Below are positions 44,745-52,742 of a stretch of 64,000 nucleotides of DNA, in pieces. Made by a program: the position numbers and the translations under genes. Positions within the stretch are counted from its first letter, which is position 1, and each line of letters starts with the position of its first letter. The DNA is from Mycolicibacterium fallax (lineage in GTDB: Bacteria > Actinomycetota > Actinomycetes > Mycobacteriales > Mycobacteriaceae). The stretch is taken from the NCBI RefSeq assembly GCF_010726955.1, contig NZ_AP022603.1, positions 1,674,001-1,738,000 of the forward strand, in the 5' to 3' direction. The notes beneath the pieces were generated by a model. It worked only from the letters and a program-made list of their open reading frames with translations, was not told where the DNA came from and made no database searches.

Positions 44745-45305
44745 ATGGGGCCGGAACGCGTCGACGCCGCCCGCAACCGCACCCTACTGCTGGAGGCGGC
44801 GCGCCGGTTGATCACCGAGCACGGCGCCGCCCGCGTCAGCACCGACGACATCGCCGCCGCCGCCGGGGTCGGCAAGGGCACGCTGTTCCGCCGGTTCGGC
44901 AGCCGCGCCGAGTTGATGCTGGTGCTGCTGGACGAGGACGAACAAGCCAGCCAGCAGGCGTTCCTGTTCGGCCCCCCACCGCTGGGCCCGGGCACCCCGC
45001 CGCTGCCCCGGCTGCTGGCCTTCGGCGCACACCGCATCCGGTTCGGCCACCGGCACCACGAACTGCTCACCGCCGCAGCCGACGGCGCCGCCGGCCGGGA
45101 CAATCCGCCGGACTCGGTGGTGCGCGCCCACATCCGGATCCTGCTCGCCGAGGCGGGCAGCACCGGCGACCTGCAGGCCCAGACCGACGCGCTGGCCGCG
45201 TTGCTGGACGCCACCTACATCGAGGCCCGCCGCTGCGCCGGGCATGACGTGGACGCGCAGATCGCCGGGTGGCAGTCGGTGGCCGAGAAACTCTGCGGCC
45301 GCTGA
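44745..45305 (+). CDS. TetR/AcrR-family regulator (Rv3055-like)
   Basis: A 186-residue TetR repressor. The start is the ATG at 44745 (MGPERVDAARNRTLLLEAARRL); the GTG at 44727 lies in the operator. The helix-turn-helix is VSTDDIAAAAGVGKGTLFRRFGSRAELM. Helical ligand domain follows. It is divergent from the FMN reductase gene, which together with the palindrome suggests control of that gene and of itself. The inducer could be a quinone or other electrophile, by analogy with other TetR-FMN-reductase pairs; this is inference. Confidence 0.92.
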   Translation: MGPERVDAARNRTLLLEAARRLITEHGAARVSTDDIAAAAGVGKGTLFRRFGSRAELMLVLLDEDEQASQQAFLFGPPPLGPGTPPLPRLLAFGAHRIRFGHRHHELLTAAADGAAGRDNPPDSVVRAHIRILLAEAGSTGDLQAQTDALAALLDATYIEARRCAGHDVDAQIAGWQSVAEKLCGR

Positions 45306-45342
45306 GCAACCGCTGTCCCCGGCACCAACTAACGTCGGGGCC

Positions 45343-46533
45343 ATGCTGAACACCGTCGCCATCCGGGGTTACCGGTCGCTGCGCGAACTGGTGTTGCCGC
45401 TGCGTCGACTGACCGCCATCACCGGCGCAAACGGCGCGGGCAAGTCCAGCACCTATCGGGCCCTGCGACTGCTGGCCGACTGCGGTCGCGGCGAGGTGAT
45501 CGGCTCGCTGGCCCGCGAGGGCGGGTTGAGCTCGGTGCTGTGGGCGGGCCCGGAGACGCTCGGGGCGGCCCGCGCCGGGGCCCCGGTCCAGGGCACCGTA
45601 CGCCGCGGGCCGGTCTCGCTGGCCCTGGGTTTCTCCTCCGACGATTTCGGCTACCTGATCGATCTCGGCCTGCCGGTGCAGGCCGGCTTCGAGTCACGTT
45701 TTGCCCAGGACCCGCAGATCAAGCGGGAGGCGGTGTTCGCCGGTCCGGTGTTGCGGGCGTCGACGACCCTGGTCCGCCGCGACGGACCGTACGCCGCCGC
45801 CGAGGACGACGACGGCGCGGCGGTGACACTCACCCAGGGGCTGCCGAGCTATCGCAGCGTGCTGGCCGAGTACGCCCAGCCGGCCGCCCTACCGGAATTG
45901 GCGGCGGTGCGGGATCGGTTGCGCGGCTGGCGATTCTACGACGGCTTTCGGGCCGACCCGCTGGCTCCGGCGCGCTGCCCACAGGTCGGCACCCGCACCC
46001 CGGTGCTGGCCGATGACGGCCACGACCTGGCCGCGGCGCTGCAGACCATCATCGAATCGGGAACCGGCGGCGACGATCTGGGCGCGGCGGTCGCCGATGC
46101 GTTCGAGGGGTCGACGGTGTCGGTGGACGTGCGCGAGGGCATGTTCGATGTCCAGCTGTCCCAGCCGGGCCTGCTGCGCCCGCTGCGCAGCGCCGAATTG
46201 TCCGACGGCACACTGCGTTTCCTGTTGTGGGCGGCCGCATTGCTGAGCCCGGAGCCCCCGTCGCTGATGGTGCTCAACGAGCCCGAGACCAGCCTGCACC
46301 CGGAGCTGCTCGCCCCATTGGGCCGGCTGATCGCGGCCGCCGCCCGGACCACCCAGGTCGTCGTGGTGACGCATTCGCAGCGGCTGCGCGACGCCCTTGC
46401 GGTGCTACCGATCGCCGACGCGGCGGCCCATGACGACGCGATCGAGATCCCGCTCTACAAGGATCTCGGCGAGACCCGAATCGACGGGCTCGGCCAACTG
46501 GAATTGCCGCCCTGGCAATGGGGTTCGCGCTGA
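45343..46533 (+). CDS. AAA-family ATPase (OLD/RecF-like)
   Basis: A 396-residue ABC-type AAA ATPase. ATG at 45343. The N-terminus MLNTVAIRGYRSLRELVLPL leads into Walker A TGANGAGKSSTYRALRLL. The signature region is LRSAELSDGTLRFLLWAAAL, Walker B is SLMVLNEPETSLHP, and the switch His is in VVVTHSQRLRDAL. This is the layout of stand-alone OLD-like or predicted ATPases of the RecF/SMC class. No TOPRIM or HNH nuclease domain follows. In M. tuberculosis the neighbouring place is held by dinP (DinB2), which is absent here. A DNA-related or phage-defence role is possible but unproved. Confidence 0.85.
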   Translation: MLNTVAIRGYRSLRELVLPLRRLTAITGANGAGKSSTYRALRLLADCGRGEVIGSLAREGGLSSVLWAGPETLGAARAGAPVQGTVRRGPVSLALGFSSDDFGYLIDLGLPVQAGFESRFAQDPQIKREAVFAGPVLRASTTLVRRDGPYAAAEDDDGAAVTLTQGLPSYRSVLAEYAQPAALPELAAVRDRLRGWRFYDGFRADPLAPARCPQVGTRTPVLADDGHDLAAALQTIIESGTGGDDLGAAVADAFEGSTVSVDVREGMFDVQLSQPGLLRPLRSAELSDGTLRFLLWAAALLSPEPPSLMVLNEPETSLHPELLAPLGRLIAAAARTTQVVVVTHSQRLRDALAVLPIADAAAHDDAIEIPLYKDLGETRIDGLGQLELPPWQWGSR

Positions 46534-46555
46534 GGGCAGGCCCGGTGATTGCGGG

Positions 46556-47404
46556 CTAACCGCGCGGCCGCAACGCCCGGCTGAACAGCACGTTGACCCG
46601 CTTCATGGCGAAGCTGTAGGGCAACCAGGCCACCCGCTTGAAGGTGTACAGCGCCCAGATGTCCGGCGAGGTGTAGATCAGGAACCGGTTGCGCGCGATC
46701 CCGGCCAGCATCTTCTCGGCGGCCCGCTCCGGCGAGATCGCGTGACCGCTGAACCGCTCCACCCAACGGTTGACCTTCGGGTCTTCGCGGTCCACGCCGG
46801 CGATCTCGACGGACTTGACCAGACCGGTGCGCACCGCGCCCGGCACCACCACCGAGACCCCGATGTTGTGCCGGGCCAGGTCGAACCGCAGCACCTCCGA
46901 CACCCCGCGCAGCCCGTACTTGCTCGCGCTGTAGGCGGCGTGCCACGGCAGTGCCACCAGGCCGGCGGCCGAGGACACGTTGACCAATTGGCCGCCCCGA
47001 CCGGCGGCCATCATCGGCGGAATGAACGTTTCGATCACGTGGATCGGGCCCATCAGGTTGATGTCCACCATGGACCGCCACTGCCGGTGGGTGAGCTGGT
47101 CGACGGTGCCCCACGCCGAGACCCCGGCGATGTTGAGCACCAGGTCCATCGCCGGATGCCGGCTGTGGATGTCGGCGGCGAAGTCGGCGACGGCGTCGTA
47201 GTCGGAGATGTCCAGCGCCCGGTGCTCGGGTACCTCGGCGCCGAGGGCCCGGGCGTCGGCGACGGTGGCGGCGAGCCCGTCCGCGGAGCGGTCGGTCAGG
47301 TACAACTCGGCGCCGGCGCGGGCCAACTCCAGTGCCACGGCCCGGCCGATGCCGCTGGCCGCGCCGGTCACGAAGGCGCGCTTGCCGGTGTAGGGACTCG
47401 TCAT
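46556..47404 (-). CDS. Short-chain dehydrogenase/reductase (Rv3057c-like)
   Basis: A 282-residue SDR. The start is the ATG at 47404-47402 (MTSPYTGKRAFVTGAASGIG), overlapping the TetR stop as ATGA. Cofactor motif TGAASGIG, then LVLNIAGVSAWG, catalytic Ser in NVSSAAG and YSASKYGLR with Tyr-x3-Lys. A Pro/Gly loop GAVRTGLVKS follows. The C-terminal 40 residues are hydrophobic and basic (IWALYTFKRVAWLPYSFAMKRVN), suggesting membrane association. Substrate unknown; co-transcribed with the TetR gene that precedes it. Confidence 0.9.
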   Translation of the reverse strand: MTSPYTGKRAFVTGAASGIGRAVALELARAGAELYLTDRSADGLAATVADARALGAEVPEHRALDISDYDAVADFAADIHSRHPAMDLVLNIAGVSAWGTVDQLTHRQWRSMVDINLMGPIHVIETFIPPMMAAGRGGQLVNVSSAAGLVALPWHAAYSASKYGLRGVSEVLRFDLARHNIGVSVVVPGAVRTGLVKSVEIAGVDREDPKVNRWVERFSGHAISPERAAEKMLAGIARNRFLIYTSPDIWALYTFKRVAWLPYSFAMKRVNVLFSRALRPRG

Positions 47405-48072
47405 GGCGCCGACGATACCGGCGCGCCGCGACCACCCCACAGCGAATGCAGCCACAGCTGTTCCAGTGCGCGCTGGGCGCGTTCGGCGTCGCCGTCAGCG
47501 GTGAGGAAGGCGGTGTCGCCGAACAGCACGTACCACGAGGTCGCCGCGAGCATCCGGATCAGCGCGGGCACATCGACGCTGATCGGGTACGCGGTGCCGG
47601 CGTCGACCTCGGCCTGCACCAGGGCGGTGAGCTGGTCGGTCAGATCGTTCATCCGGGCGTCGAGGATCTCCCGGATCTCCGCGTCGGTGTCGCGGGCCCG
47701 GTGGCACGCGGCGACGATCGGATCGTTGTGCGAGAACACCAGCGCCGCGCTGGCGACCATCCGTCGGGCGAACTCGGCGGGGGTCTCGGCGGCCCCGCGC
47801 GGGGCGAAGGACCGGGTCAGCATCTGCAGTTCGGCGGTCAGCTCGGCCAGGATGTGGGCCAGCACCGCGTATTTCGAGTCGAAGTAGAAGTAGAAGCCGG
47901 ACCGGGCCACCCCGGCCCGGTCGCTGATGGTGCTCACCGAGAGCTCGGCGAACGGCTTCTCCTCCAGCAGCGCGCGCACCGCGGCGACGATCGCCTGACG
48001 TTGCCGGTCCCCCCGGCTCAGCGCGGCGCCGGCATCCCCGGTCACCGCCCTCGGGTCCTGATCTGGTTCCAC
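47401..48072 (-). CDS. TetR/AcrR-family regulator (Rv3058c-like)
   Basis: A 223-residue TetR repressor, start ATG at 48072-48070. The helix-turn-helix lies at LSVSTISDRAGVARSGFYFYFDSKYAVL, an EthR-like recognition helix with the aromatic SGFYFYFDSK. The gene heads an operon with the SDR and is divergent from cyp136; a 22-bp perfect dyad in the 123-bp gap is the likely operator for both. An EthR-like ligand pocket would accept hydrophobic molecules, consistent with a P450 neighbour. Confidence 0.92.
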   Translation of the reverse strand: MEPDQDPRAVTGDAGAALSRGDRQRQAIVAAVRALLEEKPFAELSVSTISDRAGVARSGFYFYFDSKYAVLAHILAELTAELQMLTRSFAPRGAAETPAEFARRMVASAALVFSHNDPIVAACHRARDTDAEIREILDARMNDLTDQLTALVQAEVDAGTAYPISVDVPALIRMLAATSWYVLFGDTAFLTADGDAERAQRALEQLWLHSLWGGRGAPVSSAP

Positions 48073-48107
48073 CCGTTCAACCTTGCCCCACGACCCGCCC
48101 CAGAGAA

Positions 48108-48129
48108 AAACTTGACAGCCGTCAAGTTT
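48108..48129. promoter_or_regulatory. Palindromic operator between TetR and cyp136
   Basis: AAACTTGAC (48108-48116) and GTCAAGTTT (48121-48129) form a perfect 9-bp dyad with AGCC between. It sits in the divergent promoter, 36 bp before the TetR ATG and 67 bp before the cyp136 ATG. Confidence 0.75.
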
Positions 48130-48195
48130 GTGCGCGAGTATGACAGCGGAAGTGATCTACGCCACTCGCCGGGTTCGGCCAGCACATGAGGAGCG

Positions 48196-49677
48196 ATGTT
48201 GACCACGATCAGCACCCCGCACTATCTGATGGACCAGGCCAAGCGCAGGCTGCGCCCGACCCCGGTCACCCTGCCCGGGATGGGCGCGGTGGAACGCCGA
48301 CTCAACGCCAAGCGCTGGGACGAATACGTGCTGGCCAGCCCGCCGGCGGGCAGCGACCTCAAGCCGGTGATGGGTGACGCCGGGCTGCCGATCCTCGGGC
48401 ACATGATCGAGATCTTCCGCAGCGGCCCGGACTTCGTCCTGGACCTCTACCGCAAACACGGTCCGGTCTACCACGCGGACTCCCCCGCGCTGCCCGCGGT
48501 GCTGGCCCTGGGGCCCGACGCCACCCAGACGGTGTTCTCCAATCGGAACAAGGATTACTCCCAGCGCGCCTGGGATCCGGTCATCGGGCCGTTCTTCGAA
48601 GGCGGGCTGATGCTGCTGGACTTCGACGAGCACATGTTGCACCGCCGGATCATGCAGCAGGCCTTCACCCGACCCCGGCTGGCCGGCTACGTCTCGCATA
48701 TCGACGCGGTCGCCTCCCAGGTGCTGGCCAACGACTGGCCGGCCAATGACCGCCGGTTCCTGTTCCACCCGTCGGTCAAGGAACTCACCCTCGACATCGC
48801 TTCCGAGGTGTTCATGGGCCACCCGGCCGGCACCGACCGGGAGCTCGTCACGACGGTCAACCGGGCCTTCAGCGTCACCACCCGGGCGGGCAACGCCATC
48901 GTGCGCAAGCCGGTACCGCCGCTGACCTGGTGGCGCGGCATCCGCGCCCGCAAGACCCTGGAGAGTTACTTCCGCGCCCGGATCGCCGAGAAGCGCGCGG
49001 CGCAGAGCACCGACATGTTCAGCGTGCTGTGTCACAGCCGGGACGAAGACGGCGCCAGCTTCACCGATGAGCAGGTCATCGCCCACATGATCTTCGTGAT
49101 GATGGCCGCCCACGACACCTCGACCTCGACGATGACCACCATGGCGCTGCAGCTGGCCGGCAACCCGGAGTGGCAGGAACGTTGCCGCGAGGACTCCGCC
49201 CGGATCGGCGACGGCCCGCTGGACATCGATGCGCTGGAGTCGCTGACCAACTACGACCTGGTGATCAACGAATCGCTGCGGATGATCACCCCGCTGCCGA
49301 TGAACTTCCGCCAGGCCGTCCGCGACACCGACCTGCTCGGCCACTTCATTCCCGCCGGCACCAATGTCGTGGTGTGGCCGTCGATCAACCACCGACTGCC
49401 CGAGCTGTGGACGGACCCGGAGCGCTTCGATCCGGAGCGCTTCAGTGAACCGCGCAGCGAACACAAGCGGCACCGCTACGCGTTCGCGCCGTTCGGCGGC
49501 GGCGCGCACAAGTGCATCGGCATGGCGTTCGGCAAGCTGGAGATCAAAACGGTGATGCACCGACTGCTGAGCCGCTACCGGCTGGAGCTGCCGCATCCGG
49601 GATACCGCCCGGTCTATGACTGGGGCGGCATGCCGGTTCCGGTCGACGGCCTGCCACTGGTGCTGCGGCCGCTGTAA
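48196..49677 (+). CDS. cyp136: Cytochrome P450 CYP136
   Basis: A 493-residue cytochrome P450, one residue longer than M. tuberculosis CYP136. Start ATG at 48196 with GAGGAG six bases before. I-helix AAHDTSTSTMTTMAL (acid-Thr pair), K-helix ESLRMITPLP (ExxR), and the heme-binding loop APFGGGAHKCIGMAFGK with the thiolate Cys440. The substrate is not established for the family; a lipid or sterol is likely from the class. It is under the probable control of the adjacent EthR-like TetR. No redox partner is adjacent. Confidence 0.96.
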   Translation: MLTTISTPHYLMDQAKRRLRPTPVTLPGMGAVERRLNAKRWDEYVLASPPAGSDLKPVMGDAGLPILGHMIEIFRSGPDFVLDLYRKHGPVYHADSPALPAVLALGPDATQTVFSNRNKDYSQRAWDPVIGPFFEGGLMLLDFDEHMLHRRIMQQAFTRPRLAGYVSHIDAVASQVLANDWPANDRRFLFHPSVKELTLDIASEVFMGHPAGTDRELVTTVNRAFSVTTRAGNAIVRKPVPPLTWWRGIRARKTLESYFRARIAEKRAAQSTDMFSVLCHSRDEDGASFTDEQVIAHMIFVMMAAHDTSTSTMTTMALQLAGNPEWQERCREDSARIGDGPLDIDALESLTNYDLVINESLRMITPLPMNFRQAVRDTDLLGHFIPAGTNVVVWPSINHRLPELWTDPERFDPERFSEPRSEHKRHRYAFAPFGGGAHKCIGMAFGKLEIKTVMHRLLSRYRLELPHPGYRPVYDWGGMPVPVDGLPLVLRPL

Positions 49678-49685
49678 GGCGACCC

Positions 49686-50096
49686 CTACAGGTTGTCCAG
49701 GGCGGCCTGCAGCAGGGCGCCGACCTCGGTGGCAATCTCGGTCAGCGCCGGCTCGGCGGTGACCTGCACCATCAGCGCGGGGTTCATCGCGTCGATGGTG
49801 ACCGCCTCGGCGCCCGGTGCCCGGCGCACCACAACGTTGCACGGCAGCAGCACGCCGATCTGCGGGTAGCTGTGCACCGCCTTCCGGGCGAAGCCGGGGT
49901 TGCAGGCGCCCAGGATCAGGTAGTCGCCCACCTCGTCGCCGGCGCCGTCGCCGAGCTTGGCGTTCAGCGCGGCCCGCATGTCGATCTCGGTGAGCACCCC
50001 GAAGCCCTGGCCGGCCAGCGCCGCGCGGGCGCGGGCGACGGCGTCGTCAAAGTCGGTGGTAACGGTGGTGGTCAGGGCCACCTGCGCCTCGGTCAT
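49686..50096 (-). CDS. DUF302-domain protein
   Basis: A 136-residue DUF302 protein. The core is DDAVARARAALAGQGFGVLTEIDMRAAL, GDYLILGACNPGFARKAVHSYPQIGVLLPCNVVVRRA and the later VTIDAMNPALMVQVTAEPAL. Two Cys (GACNPG and LPCNVV) are conserved in the family. The fold is small alpha/beta; the function is unknown, but genes of this class often travel with persulfide or copper-responsive CsoR-family regulators, as here. ATG start at 50096. It lies 61 bp downstream of the CsoR/CstR-type gene on the same strand. Confidence 0.88.
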   Translation of the reverse strand: MTEAQVALTTTVTTDFDDAVARARAALAGQGFGVLTEIDMRAALNAKLGDGAGDEVGDYLILGACNPGFARKAVHSYPQIGVLLPCNVVVRRAPGAEAVTIDAMNPALMVQVTAEPALTEIATEVGALLQAALDNL

Positions 50097-50157
50097 GTTG
50101 TTCTCCTTTGTCTCGGGCCGGCGGTTTCGGGCTGGCGTTCTCAGCTCAGCGGTTGTC

Positions 50158-51358
<1,201 letters not shown>

Positions 51359-51402
51359 GCCCGCACCGACTTTCCGCTCATGGCCAACCCCTCCTCGATG
51401 GA

Positions 51403-51485
51403 TACCCCTTAGGGTATTTGGACCCCATCGTATACATACCTGAGGGGGTATGCCAAGGGCGCTGGACACAATACCCACAGGGGTA
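51403..51485. promoter_or_regulatory. Three CsoR/CstR-type operators in the divergent promoter
   Basis: TACCCCTTAGGGTA at 51403-51416, TACCTGAGGGGGTA at 51437-51450 and TACCCACAGGGGTA at 51472-51485. All are 14-bp TACC-N6-GGTA dyads between the TauE gene and the small Cys-rich gene, start-to-start spacings 34 and 35 bp. They match the site before the regulator gene, so all are probably one regulon. Confidence 0.8.
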
Positions 51486-51545
51486 TATTCTCGGCAGGGT
51501 CCGCGGCGACGATCACCGCGACCGAAAGCGTTGAGGGGAACGACG

Positions 51546-51665
51546 ATGTGCTATCCGGTGAAATGCCCCAAATGCGGCAAGACCACCTGGGACGGCTGCG
51601 GCTCGCACGTGGACGATGTTCGCAAGACCGTGCCGGCCGAGCAGTGGTGCACCTGCCCGCGCTGA
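51546..51665 (+). CDS. 39-residue Cys-rich peptide
   Basis: A very small gene starting with ATG at 51546, with AGGGGAACG about six bases before. The product has six Cys (2, 7, 10, 18, 35, 37) and His21: MCYPVKCPKCGKTTWDGCGS, then HVDDVRKTVPAEQWCTC. The CPKC and CTC pairs with a Cys18/His21 centre suggest one or two metal or persulfide sites, like a zinc ribbon. Similar short proteins occur unannotated in actinobacteria as far as I recall. It is divergent from the TauE gene, with three CsoR/CstR-type operators between, so it is the rightward target of that regulator. Function unknown. Confidence 0.75.
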   Translation: MCYPVKCPKCGKTTWDGCGSHVDDVRKTVPAEQWCTCPR

Positions 51666-51675
51666 CCGCGCCGGG

Positions 51676-51863
51676 CTACACCGCTCGTTGAGCCAGCCCC
51701 AACAAACCGGCTGGCCTCCGCCTCGCGGAACTACACCGCTCGTTGAGCCAGCCGAAACTTCACGGCTGGCCTCCGCCTCGCGGAACTACACCGCTCGTTG
51801 AGCCAGCCGAAACTTCACGGCTGGCCTCCGCCTCGCGGAACTACACCGCTCGTTGAGCCAGCC
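51676..51863. repeat. 55-bp tandem repeat derived from an SDR 3' end
   Basis: CTACACCGCTCGTTGAGCCA starts at 51676, 51731, 51786 and 51841, exactly 55 bp apart. The last copy coincides with the end of the SDR gene on the minus strand (its CTA at 51841 is the TAG stop), while the earlier copies lie beyond that stop. The array thus repeats the end of the gene, as the 68-bp array does for serB2. Confidence 0.93.
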
Positions 51864-52704
51864 GGTGCTTGGCGAACCGCCACAGGTAGGCCGGCACCCC
51901 CCACGCCGGGACGGCCTTCGGCCAGGCGTTGGCCCGCAGGTAGGCATCCGACCCACCGTCGACGAAAACGATGCTGCCGCAGACGAAGTCGGCCGCGTCC
52001 GAGAGCATGAACATCATCCAGTCGGCCAGCTGGCCCGGATCGCCGAAGTCGCCGACCGGGACCGGGAAGGCGCGGATCGCGCGGGCCTCGCTCGGGGTGG
52101 CCAACTGCTTCTCCAGCAGCGGGGTCAGGATCGCGCCCGGGGCGATTGCGTTGAGCCGAATGCCCCGACCCGCCCACTCCGCGGTGACCGCAGACCGACG
52201 CACCCACCGCGACACCGCGATCTTCGAGGCGGCGTAGGCCAGCGACGGCGCGGCCGGGCCGCACCATTTCATCACCCGGGCCGCCCGATCCACGTCGCCG
52301 CGCAGCAGGGCGCGGATCGCCGCACCCGGCACCACCGGCACCGTGGTCGCGGAGTTGCTGGCGATGACCACCACCTTCGCCCGCCCGCTCACGGCCAGCG
52401 CCGGCCGCCAGGCCTGCGCCAGCTCGACCACGCCGAGGTAGTTGATCGCGAAGATCCGCCGCGCACTGTCCGCGCCGGGCAGCGGCCCGACGCCGGCACC
52501 GAGCAGCGCGCCGTCCAGCCGACCGTCACAGAGCGCCAGCACCTGTGCGGCGGCACCGTCGCGACCGGCCGGGGTGGACAGGTCGGCGAGAACCTCGGCG
52601 TCGCGCAGATCGACACCGATCACGGTGTGACCGGCCGCCCGCAGTTTCGCCGCGACCTGCGCGCCCATCCCCGAAGCCGAACCAGTGACGGCGTAGGTGC
52701 CCAT
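51841..52704 (-). CDS. Short-chain dehydrogenase/reductase
   Basis: A 287-residue SDR. ATG at 52704-52702. Cofactor motif TGSASGMGAQVA followed by VIGVDLRDAEVLADLSTP, a 3-alpha-HSD/carbonyl-reductase-like beginning in which the strand-2 Asp favours NAD. LDGALLGAGVGPL replaces the usual NNAG. The catalytic set is Ser in VIASNSA and YAASKIAVSRW. A long insertion between them (residues about 125-160) is typical of the hydroxysteroid dehydrogenase-type SDRs. The 3' end of the gene is duplicated in a 55-bp tandem array. It follows fadE22 by 38 bp on the same strand. Confidence 0.88.
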   Translation of the reverse strand: MGTYAVTGSASGMGAQVAAKLRAAGHTVIGVDLRDAEVLADLSTPAGRDGAAAQVLALCDGRLDGALLGAGVGPLPGADSARRIFAINYLGVVELAQAWRPALAVSGRAKVVVIASNSATTVPVVPGAAIRALLRGDVDRAARVMKWCGPAAPSLAYAASKIAVSRWVRRSAVTAEWAGRGIRLNAIAPGAILTPLLEKQLATPSEARAIRAFPVPVGDFGDPGQLADWMMFMLSDAADFVCGSIVFVDGGSDAYLRANAWPKAVPAWGVPAYLWRFAKHRLAQRAV

Positions 52705-52742
52705 CGAAAAACCTCGATTCCCAGTAGGTTCGCCGTCGCCCG

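Noticed and set aside
51403..51485. Riboswitch or copper-type CsoR box only
   Set aside because: The three dyads are DNA palindromes with no RNA leader, and the regulator lacks the copper His, so a plain copper operator call would overstate the evidence.
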